Source: Acanthamoeba lenticulata (taxonomy: Eukaryota; Discosea; Longamoebia; Acanthamoebidae). From it: a stretch of 12,775 nucleotides of DNA. Both the position numbers and the translations under genes were made by a program. Shown piece by piece: positions 1-7,262 of this stretch (its first letter is position 1; every line of letters starts with the position of its first letter). The stretch lies in the NCBI GenBank assembly GCA_002179805.1, contig NAVB01000842.1, forward strand, positions 1 to 12,775, in the 5' to 3' direction. The notes beneath the pieces were generated by a model, which was not told where the DNA came from, made no database searches, and saw only the letters and a list, made by a program, of their open reading frames with translations.

Positions 1-1101
1 CACTTGTTTCGTGTCGGCGCCTTCTCGTGCTGGCTTGCGTTGATTGCCCGCAGCGTGTGCGGCTGGTGGAGCCTTTTCCTCTTCTCCCACTCCTTCTTGT
101 TGTTGCTCTTGTTCGAGGTCCATGCTTTCAACCACAAGCACAGTGGGGGCCTGTTTGGTGATGTGGCCAGCGGCTTTGGTCGGCAGCGCCTCCGGCAGAA
201 GTGACACCACCGGCTCTTCTATGCGTTTGGCGGCGGGAGGCGGCTGTGACTTCGGTTGACGCTTCGTCTGGTCCAGTTGAACAAAAACGGCGCCCTTGTT
301 CTCCTTGTCGCTTCCGTTCTTTTCGTCGTCATCGTCGTCAAGACTGTCGCGTGCTGGACCCTTTTCGCGAAGCGGGGCTTCGCGCTTCTCATGGAGGGCG
401 GTCGGTTTAACCGACGTCGCCGGCGCACCGGTGGCGTCGCGCTTCCTCTTGATCCACGGACTGCCACTGCCGTCCTCCTGAGAACTCTTCCTCTCTGCCA
501 GCGGAGACAACACCGGCGGTGTGTGCGGCCGTGCTGGTTGCGGGCGGTTTACGGGAAAGGCAAGGGTGTCTTCATCATCGTCTTCGTCAAGCAGAATCAC
601 GGAGGTGCTGGCGGGCGCTGGAGCTGCAGTGCGGGGCAATGCACCCAATTCATCATCATCTTCGTCGTCGTCGATTCTCCTCCGCTTGGTGAGGAAGGGC
701 GCCGTGGTGGACGCGCCTGGCCCCGCGTTCTGGCTCTCGGCTGGACGTTTGCGCGAGGCCGTCACGGAAAAGAGAGAAAGTGAAGAGCGAAGCGGGTGGT
801 CGGTGTAGTCGTCGTTTTCATCGTCGTTCTCATCGCCTTGTTCCTGGCTTGAATCGGAGCTGGCGAAGAGGTCACTCCAGAATGCGCGACGCTTGTCTCC
901 CATGATGGCAGCGCCTGCAGCCACATGACAGACAGACAGACGCGGGTCATCAAGCAGGCCGCTCGAGCCAGTGAAATTGGGACAGTGGTCGCACCCTTGC
1001 TGAGAGGGGATGAAGGTGCTGCAGTCTTTTGAATGCGCGCTGGCGCGAGCGGCTCTTTTCTGTGTGTTGCTCAAGCCGTAGTTGAGCAAATGCGTTGGCA
1101 T
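1..1101 (-). CDS. Acidic, probably nuclear protein with SUMO-interacting-like motifs (3' end outside window)
   Basis: An uninterrupted minus-strand frame runs from ATG 1101-1099 to the window edge, with 367 codons visible and the C-terminus missing. A later in-frame ATG lies at 903-901. A spliced start at 1200-1198 is also possible: exon 1200-1133, intron 1132-1055 with a GTAAGC donor. I do not recognise the family. It shows acidic runs, basic KRRR (near 687-676) and KRKR clusters that could be nuclear localisation signals, and many Ser/Pro residues. Two stretches fit SUMO-interacting motifs: VILLDEDDD (codons 600-574) and VLVVE (141-127). The upstream part carries GCDHCPNF, faintly like the second zinc half-site of Spt4, but the rest of Spt4 is not evident. 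A nuclear role and SUMO binding are inferences from composition. The open frame itself is strong, with mostly G/C third positions throughout. Confidence 0.72.
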   Translation of the reverse strand, partial: MPTHLLNYGLSNTQKRAARASAHSKDCSTFIPSQQGCDHCPNFTGSSGLLDDPRLSVCHVAAGAAIMGDKRRAFWSDLFASSDSSQEQGDENDDENDDYTDHPLRSSLSLFSVTASRKRPAESQNAGPGASTTAPFLTKRRRIDDDEDDDELGALPRTAAPAPASTSVILLDEDDDEDTLAFPVNRPQPARPHTPPVLSPLAERKSSQEDGSGSPWIKRKRDATGAPATSVKPTALHEKREAPLREKGPARDSLDDDDDEKNGSDKENKGAVFVQLDQTKRQPKSQPPPAAKRIEEPVVSLLPEALPTKAAGHITKQAPTVLVVESMDLEQEQQQEGVGEEEKAPPAAHAAGNQRKPAREGADTKQV

Positions 1102-1396
1102 TAATAGGAGGAGGGGAGGACGAGAAGCTTACCGCTGAGGAGGGGAGGACGAAGGGGAGCGAGAGGGCAACTTCACAAAGGTGAGTTGGGGAAAGCTCAT
1201 GGAGCCTGGCAGCTCACAAAAATGCGAGGTCGCTGATGATGCGATGATCCTCCACACTCTCTGGTCGCTACGTAAGTTTTGGCGCCAAACAATTTTATTC
1301 CTCTAACCCGCCGTTTTTGGGGCCTGTCTTCGTCCTTGTAGGAAAGGCTGTCGACTACTCCAACACGACTGCCTTGACGCACCACCCAAAGCAGAG
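1102..1396. promoter_or_regulatory. Compact divergent promoter region with a 5'UTR intron
   Basis: This stretch separates the minus-strand acidic-protein gene from aminoacylase on the plus strand. It probably holds both promoters. On the plus strand, a strong donor (GTAAGT at 1272) and acceptor (CCTTGTAG ending 1341) define a likely 70-nt intron in the aminoacylase 5'UTR. On the minus strand, a GTAAGC donor at 1132 may belong to the neighbour's first intron. I see no clear TATA box. The region call is inference; the splice signals are read directly. Confidence 0.4.
1108..1152. repeat. 16-bp direct repeat, two copies
   Basis: The sequence gaggaggggaggacga occurs exactly at 1108-1123 and again at 1137-1152, 29 bp apart. 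On the minus strand one copy lies beside the GTAAGC splice donor and the other lies inside the predicted intron. It looks like a small local duplication of purine-rich DNA. Confidence 0.7.
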
Positions 1397-3281
1397 ATGG
1401 AGGCCAAGCGAACAGCTGACGAGGAACAGGGCATTGAGGAATTCAAGCAATTCCTCCGAATTAAGAGCATCTCGCAGGAGGGGCACAAGGGCGCCTATTG
1501 GGAGGCCGTTCGTTTCCTCAAGGCCCGCCTCGATGACTTAGGTCTTGCCACAAAGACTGTTGAATGCATCCCCTGCAAGGTGCCTTCTTCTCCCTCTTGA
1601 TCGCCAAGATGCTATTATCTTAACCGCTCTGGTCACCCTTGCAGCCCATCTTAATCGCTACTCTGCTGGGCACGGAGCCTGAGCTGCCTTCCATCGTGCT
1701 GAACAGTCACTACGACGTTGTGCCGGCCGTCCCGCACATGTGGAAGGTTCTACTCCCTCTTCCTTCTTTGCTGAGCCTCAAGCTGAGCGGGCCTCCCTCA
1801 CGCCATTTAAACAGGTTGACCCCTGGGCAGCAGTCGAAGACGAGGAGGGCAACATCTTTGGCCGAGGAACGCAAGACATGAAGGTGAGCCCTCATTCCAC
1901 TCCAGCCCCAGCTCCCCGTTTCCCCTTATTGAAAACGTGGTTTCTTGGGCGCAACTGTTGCAGTGTGTGTGCATCCAGTATATCCTGGCGCTGCGCCAGC
2001 TCCTCAAGCAAGGCCACAAGTTCCAGCGCACCATCCACCTCACCTTCGTGCCTGACGAAGAAATCGGCGGCGTGGAAGGCATGAAGGAGTTCGTGGCAAC
2101 GGATGACTTCAAGAGCCTCAACGCGGGCCTGGCCCTTGACGAGGGTCTGGCTAACCCGTCGGACGCGTTTACGGTCTTCTACGGCGAGCGGGCTGTGTGG
2201 TGGCTCAAGGTGAGGAGGAGACCCATGCCCGCTCTACCTTGCGTTCACTCACTTCTTCACTTCTTCTTCTCTCTACCCCTCCAGGTCAAATCGACGGGGC
2301 CGACCGGCCACGGAAGCCGCTTCATCAAGAACACGGCCATGGAGAAGCTTCTGCGCTCCGTACAGCAGTTCTTGGCCTTCCGCGCCGAGCAGGAGGCGCG
2401 CCTCGAAGCACATCCCGGGTGACTCCTGCTTTCCCGCCCCCTCGCGCCGCGCCCATTGTCCTTTCCCTCCGTCGACGGCTTAGCCACTGACACTACTTGG
2501 CGGACGCGGGCCAACGAGCAGATGCCAGCATGCGGCGGTCAAGGCCGAGAAGCTGGGGGAAGTGGTCACCCTCAACCTGACCATGCTGCAGGGCGGTGTG
2601 ACCACCGACGGCGGCAAGACGTGGGCCCTCAACGTCATCCCGACTGAAGCCGAGGCCGGCTTTGACGTTCGCATCCCCCCGACGGTACCGCTCGACAAAT
2701 TCGAGGCTTTGATGAAAGAGTGGTGCGCCTCCCTTAATCTAGACTCCCGTGGAGGGCCGAACAGTTGTTCCCTCACTCACAACAAACGCGCATCAGGACG
2801 AAGGAAGAGGGCGTGTGGTACGAGTTCTGTGTGAAGACGCCGCAGCACAGTGTGACCTCCATCAACCCGGACGAGAACGAGTGGTGGCGGATCTTTTCGG
2901 AGACCGCCCAGCGTCTGAACCTGCGCCTCGAGACTGAGATCTTCCCTGCCGGTGCGTGCTATCCTGCGTACCAACACCCCCTCTCGCAACTCACCCACAT
3001 CATGGTCGTCGATAGCCACGGACAGCCGATACCTGCGCCAAGTGGGCATCCCGGCCTTTGGGTTCTCGCCCATCAACCGCACTCCGATCCTCCTCCACGA
3101 CCACAACGAGTTCCTTTCATCTCGGGTGCGTTCTCGCTGGTTAGGCCCAATTGCTTGTCTTATTGGTCGTGCGCACCCATTGACGTTTTTGCGTGTGTCA
3201 ATGTGCCAGGTGTTCCTCGATGGTGTGCAGATTTATGTTGCCCTCATCCCCGCGCTCGCTGGGCAAGGCGCCACTGCTTGA
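1397..3281 (+). CDS. ACY1: Aminoacylase-1 (N-acyl-L-amino-acid amidohydrolase, M20 family)
   Basis: Cytosolic zinc enzyme that hydrolyses N-acetyl amino acids to acetate and the free amino acid. Nine coding exons: 1397-1579, 1645-1746, 1815-1883, 1964-2209, 2285-2418, 2522-2722, 2797-2951, 3016-3125 and 3210-3281, giving 423 residues (human enzyme about 408). Family landmarks are all present in order: NSHYDVVP (zinc His83, Asp85), GRGTQDMK (bridging Asp116), PDEEIGG (catalytic Glu150, zinc Glu151), LDEG (zinc Glu178), [11 protein letters not shown] (His209 of the dimerisation-domain active site), [10 protein letters not shown], and LLHDHNE (zinc ligand His393). The exon joins around residues 312 and 364 were chosen because they restore phase and family sequence. 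No key residue is missing, so the enzyme should be active. A 70-nt intron probably precedes the start codon. Identification rests on motif order and on similarity to the human protein recalled from memory. Confidence 0.95.
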
Positions 3282-3510
3282 AAACACAACGAGCCATGCA
3301 AGAGGTGACGCAGGTGAACTGATGTACACCTCATGAGTTACGCCAAGCATACCACAAATTGTTTCGTTGGCTTTTGCGCTTTTTTTCTCTCGAAAGGACG
3401 ATCACCTCAAGCAAGGGAGGTTGAAGACTGTGCAGTCGGCTGTGCGGCACACAAACGCAAGTTCCTTTCAACAAGACAACCAAGCAAACCAGGACTCTAA
3501 GGAAGGCATC

Positions 3511-3708
3511 ATGGAAGACGTCAACTTGACATGGCTGGACATGTTTGGGAACGGCATGGGCGTGGCCGTGGTGGCGCTCGTTATCGTCGCTGTGGTCTTC
3601 GTCATGTGGTGGCCGGCCAAGGAGGTCAAGAAGCAGATCGAGAAGGACTCCTCCAGCTCAGCGGCCGTTGGAAGCAACAAGTTGCGGCGACGCAAGGTGG
3701 AAGACTGA
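3511..3708 (+). CDS. Small single-pass membrane protein, 65 residues
   Basis: I do not recognise a family. The protein has a short polar N-terminus containing an N-glycosylation sequon (NLT, residues 5-7), one hydrophobic segment at about residues 15-34 rich in Val and Ala and ending in MWWP, then a charged tail with KEVKKQIEKD, a Ser run and LRRRK near the C-terminus. The basic residues just after the membrane segment suggest an N-out, C-in orientation. The open frame extends upstream without another ATG, so 3511 is the start, in a good context (catcATGG). The gene sits 229 bp after aminoacylase and only 74 bp before the next start codon, both on the same strand. Organelle or ER membrane placement cannot be decided from sequence. 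Confidence 0.7.
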   Translation: MEDVNLTWLDMFGNGMGVAVVALVIVAVVFVMWWPAKEVKKQIEKDSSSSAAVGSNKLRRRKVED

Positions 3709-3771
3709 GCTTTTTCAGCCATTTTAGTAACAAAAAACGAAATACAATACTAAAAAACTAAAGGGAGTCGT

Positions 3772-3786
3772 ATGCCAGTGAGATGA
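3772..3786 (+). promoter_or_regulatory. Four-codon upstream ORF overlapping the next start codon
   Basis: ATG CCA GTG AGA TGA at 3772-3786 ends on a stop that overlaps the main ATG of the nucleotidyltransferase gene (3783-3785) as ATGA. If the transcript begins upstream of 3772, ribosomes would meet this ORF first and could reach the main start by reinitiation or leaky scanning. The layout is seen directly; a regulatory effect is inferred. Confidence 0.35.
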
Positions 3787-5036
3787 AGGTGGGCAACAAA
3801 AGGCAGGTGCTGGCTGTACTTCAGGCTTGTGCAGAGACTGCGATAAGGAACAACATCAAGAACGTGTTCCTCATAGGGTCTGCTCTGTTTAGCAGTATGC
3901 CTGCTGACATCGACCTTGCCATCCCTGAGCTCACCTTTGACTCTCAGTTGCGATTCCATCAGCTCTTCTGTGATGCTGGCCTCCCCTTCGAGATAGAGTT
4001 ACACCCTTATCAGCAACATCAATGGGGGAGGTGGCTTGTGAAAGGTGGCAGTATCACCATGAGCGAGTTGCCTTCACTACTTCTGGAGCTGGCCCTGCAC
4101 TACAGTATAGAGCTTGCCACAGATCTCCACTATGCTAACTCTCTCGACTGCTCTCATGAACCTTCCCTCATAGAGGGGAGAATAGCTCCCATTGCTTATT
4201 GCATCCTCTCCACCTTCCGCAGCGCGTTTGAACACGTTGAAAGGCTGCTACACCTCTTTCTCAACTACAAACAACTCCCCTACATTGCTGCCCAGCACCA
4301 TGCCTTGATCGACCTGGTGTGCACCGCCCTTGGCGTTGAGACCACAAAACTGCGGGATATGGCCTTTCGATATCATGTTGCTGTTTACCCCTCCAACCAC
4401 TTTAATGGGATGACCTCCCTCGACCCAGGCTCGGCCAAGCTTTCCCAGTCGCCAGTTGAGTTTGCCATAGAGTTGTCTGAGCAGGCACACGACATGCTAT
4501 CGTGCACTGTTGAGCTCGCCCAAAGGTACCCCTCTGCTGGTTGGTTTATTGCTTTAGCTGACGCCGAATGTGGAAGAATGATCTGTTCTGCGTTTCCTCG
4601 CGATCTGCACAAGGACTTGAGGAATGCCTTCAGCTCCTTGAAGACAAAACCTGCGCGATTCCACCTTCCCGAAAGAATCTTGGGGTATGATCTCATGATG
4701 AAAAGCCACTTGAGCACAAGCTAAAAACCCTCATAGAACCCTTCAGCCCGCAAGTGCCAGGGCGATTCAAGCTTGCCAGCAGTTCACCGTCCAAGAACTC
4801 TCGTCTGCTATTCTGCCTCAAGGTCCACCGCTTACCCATAACCCAGTTCCGCGTAAGGCACGATCCTTTCTTCTCTTCACGCCAGTTTCACCTTGACTGA
4901 GAACATCCTTCTTGCCCTCCTTTAGATGCGGTGCGCTCGCCACAACATTGGCTTTTGTGCGGCCACCAACTGTTCATTTGCCCACGTGTGCGTTTTATGT
5001 GGAAGGCCTGGGCATGTGAGCAAGAACTGCAAATGA
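3783..5036 (+). CDS. Nucleotidyltransferase-fold protein with a C-terminal CCCH + CCHC zinc module
   Basis: Exon 3783-4684 holds nearly all of a 313-codon open frame. Residues 28-48 carry the nucleotidyltransferase signature GS-x8-D-x-D (Gly32, Ser33, Asp42, Asp44), with FEIEL at 69-73 offering the third acidic residue, as in minimal nucleotidyltransferases. A helical region follows, containing Arg191-x6-His198, which formally fits the R-x4-6-H motif of HEPN domains. Read unspliced, the frame stops at 4724. My preferred model splices at GTATGA (intron 4685-4746, 62 nt, ending CCCTTCAG) to exon 4747-4852, then over intron 4853-4925 (GTAAGG..CTTTAG) to exon 4926-5036, giving 372 residues. The last exon encodes C339-x7-C347-x4-C352-x3-H356 and then the zinc knuckle C358-x2-C361-x4-H366-x4-C371, suggesting nucleic-acid binding. 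Ile codon ATA is frequent here (7 of 18) and absent from aminoacylase. Less likely, the zinc exons belong to another transcript. Confidence 0.6.
4685..4746 (+). other. Predicted 62-nt intron joining the nucleotidyltransferase frame to the zinc module
   Basis: The donor GTATGA interrupts the Gly301 codon in phase 2; the acceptor CCCTTCAG is followed by one base that completes the codon and opens a 35-codon frame. Retaining the intron gives the alternative stop TAA at 4722-4724 and a 313-residue protein without zinc motifs, so alternative splicing could switch the zinc module on or off. Confidence 0.5.
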
Positions 5037-5239
5037 AGCACACCTTTCCTTTACAAGAAAGGCATCTCCTCACTCGGAGACGCAAGCAACACTGCGGGAA
5101 GGCAAGAGACGTCAGCACGACGACCTTTTAATGAAAGATCTCTCACTTGGAGAGCAGGACGGGGCGGAGGGGAAGTGGAAGCAGCAGGTAAGTCTTCCCT
5201 CCCTCGCGCGCAGTTGTTCGGTTCCGAACGCCGTCTTAG

Positions 5240-7054
5240 TTAGGAGGCCAAGCCTGGAGCCCCGAGCAACTCCTCGAGCAGGTCAAAGGACGAGCCGTTC
5301 CAGGCGGGTTCGTTGAGAGGACTCGTGGTTTCACTCGCTGCAGGCTGCAGCAGCTCAAGCAGCGTGGCCTCGTCCGCATCGCGATTGCCATTCCGACCTG
5401 ATGGACTCCACACCGTGGGCGTCGTCATCATCATGGAGAATGGGTGCAGCATCGCATCCGTGGATGCCGGCGAAGTCGCCGGCGTGGAGTGGGAATGAGG
5501 AGACTGCGCGTCGTCGCGCCGGTGTCCGTCGCCGCCGCTGAACCAAGTGCCCAAGTACCGGTAAACCTCGGGCATGGAAAGCGGCGTGAATCGCGGACTG
5601 TCCTCCACGAGACCGTCCACGACAGTGATGCGCCACCGTGCCTGTCATCGCAGCTCCGTGAGCGCCAAGAAGAAGCAGAGGTGCCAAGGGAGGTCTTTGT
5701 GGCGTACGTAGCCTCGCTTGCTGAAAAAGTATTGGTTGCGGGTGCGAGTGTGGACGGCGTGCTTGTCCTTCGTGATCCACGTGAACGACGCCCGGAAGGG
5801 GTCTCCGACGGCGTACGGCTTGCGCTGCGGGAAGACTGACGGAAGGATGGCGAAGAAGGTCTCCATGTCGACACGCACAATGTCGTTTATCCCGCATCCC
5901 AGCAGCTCATCCTGCGTTGTTCTATGGACATGAGCCGTCTGTAGTGAAGAGGGGCGCATAAGAAATAGGATGGGAGGAGTGCGCACCAAGCGGTACCGAA
6001 GGAGCGAGCAAAAGGCCTGGTTGGCCACCGCCAGCACAGGCGGCGTCAGCTCGGACGCGTTTCTCGGCTCGTGCACCCGAAAGGCCGCCCACGGTTTGCT
6101 GAAGAATTCCGTGATGCTTATGTCAGACGTCTCGTGGGCTGGGCAGAGGACCAGAGGAAGGGGGAGGGGGAAGGCAGGTACTTGAGGTCGTCGAGGACGA
6201 CGGGTTTGACGTTGTACTTGGACAGGAACGGCATCAGCCTCTGGATCAAGAGCTGCGCCTCGGGCGTGTTGGGGTCACCGTTGTCAGCTGCGCGGTGCTC
6301 GAACGTGGGCGACGAGGGCGGGAGCCACACGGACGGCGAGGGCAACGCAGTCGACGCCGGTGATGCAGAGTTGGCGATGTTTACGGCGTGGTGGGCTTCT
6401 GTGGCGGGCTGCGCATGAATGGCCCGAAGCTCATTGCGCAAGAGTTCGTTGTCCCGCTTCACGTTCTGAAGCTCCTCCACGAGGCGGCCCAGGACCGACT
6501 CTACCGCCTGCATCTTCTCCTCGACTGCCGACGACGGCGGCTCCGCGGCGGCAGACGAGAGGAGAGGCGCTCGCAGGGGCTGGAGCCCTGCCAAAGGCGT
6601 CGGAGCCCGTGCCTCGACCACGGGATGCGTGCCGACAGAGGAGGCGCCAGGAGCTGGCCATTGGCTCGAGGTCAACAAGAGAGAAGAAGAAGAAGAAGAA
6701 GAACAAAGAGTACGGCGTACGGTTGAGTTGGTGTCTCTTGGCGCTAGGTTGGTCAGCGGTGTGCGTGGCCAAGAGTGGAGGCACAGTTGCTTGCGGGACG
6801 AGGGGGTCAAGCTGGAACTTCCACGCGGGGCGACCTCGCTTGCGCGGAGGCGCGATTTGACAACGCTCTTCCTGCCCAGCAGCCATACATCTCTTGCACG
6901 GCTGCCCTCTGAGTGAATCGTGAAGATTGTTGATAAATACGAGTTGCTATTTACATTAACTAATTTTATGAAATGGGTTTGGCCAGTACCCGTCACAAGC
7001 GGTGTGAGATTCACGACAAGGGAGGCAGGCTTTCTTCCTGCGTGCAGGCTGCAT
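5240..7054 (-). CDS. Zn2Cys6-PAS transcription factor, paralogue A
   Basis: Six exons on the minus strand: 7054-6990, 6908-6721, 6653-6182, 6116-5987, 5911-5708 and 5641-5240, giving 486 residues. The N-terminus has a binuclear zinc cluster (C10, C13, C20, C26, C29, C38; spacing 2-6-5-2-8) directly followed by an AT-hook-like RKRGRP (44-49). A leucine-zipper-like coiled coil spans about 128-163. A PFLSKYN..PVVLDDL motif leads into a PAS domain (about 242-370, with NQAFCSLLRYRL and DELLG). The tail is Ser/Thr/His-rich and ends in acidic FDLLEELLGAP, a plausible activation segment with an LxxLL motif. It should bind DNA as a dimer in the nucleus; the PAS ligand or partner is unknown. The longer in-frame start at 7204 is possible but adds a non-conserved extension. 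Splice sites were chosen for phase and for alignment with paralogues B and C. Fungal ERT1/AcuK regulators share this domain pair. Confidence 0.8.
6683..6703. repeat. (GAA)7 microsatellite, (TTC)7 on the coding strand
   Basis: Seven perfect GAA units lie inside the second intron of paralogue A (6720-6654). On the transcribed sense strand they read TTC and probably serve as the polypyrimidine tract before the acceptor. Length variation would alter the intron only. Confidence 0.85.
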
Positions 7055-7230
7055 GCTTCGGTACAAAGCTTTTGCTTCGGCCTCAGCTCCCGCTTCCTTC
7101 GTTGCACAAAAGTGCGATTGGCGCAACAATGTTCCTCGGACATCGTTTCTTCTATTCCCGATTGGGTCGCAATTTAGAGGCCAATCGCGATTTTGTGCCG
7201 CCACCTTGCTAATTGTCTACATACCAACAA

Positions 7231-7262
7231 AAAAACGTTTTTCGCGTTAAAAGGGCCCTTTT
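7231..7262. promoter_or_regulatory. Two adjacent perfect palindromes between paralogues A and B
   Basis: AAAAACGTTTTT (7231-7242) and AAAAGGGCCCTTTT (7249-7262) are both perfect inverted repeats separated by six bases. The second touches the stop codon of paralogue B (7265-7263) and both lie about 180-210 bp upstream of the paralogue A start codon. They could act as 3'-end hairpins for B or as binding sites for a dimeric factor in the A promoter; the sequence does not decide. Confidence 0.4.

Noticed and set aside
256..783. Long plus-strand open frame of 175 codons
   Set aside because: It is antisense to the minus-strand acidic-protein frame, whose composition and codon pattern are clearly coding; the plus frame is a shadow of repeated Asp/Glu codons.
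4926..5036. Zinc knuckle as the remnant of a retrotransposon Gag
   Set aside because: No reverse transcriptase, integrase or terminal repeats nearby, and good splice signals join it to the upstream frame; the possibility is not fully excluded.
5708..6250. PAS of paralogue A, and those of B and C, as LOV photoreceptor domains
   Set aside because: The flavin-binding cysteine motif of LOV domains (NCRFLQG type) is missing in all three.
6118..7143. Continuous 341-codon minus-strand frame across paralogue A
   Set aside because: Its N-terminal half reads the zinc cluster in the wrong frame and passes through two introns; only the part covering exon 3 is real.
7055..7204. N-terminal extension of paralogue A from an in-frame ATG at 7204
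   Set aside because: The extra 50 residues are not matched in paralogues C or D, whose clusters start within about ten residues of the Met.
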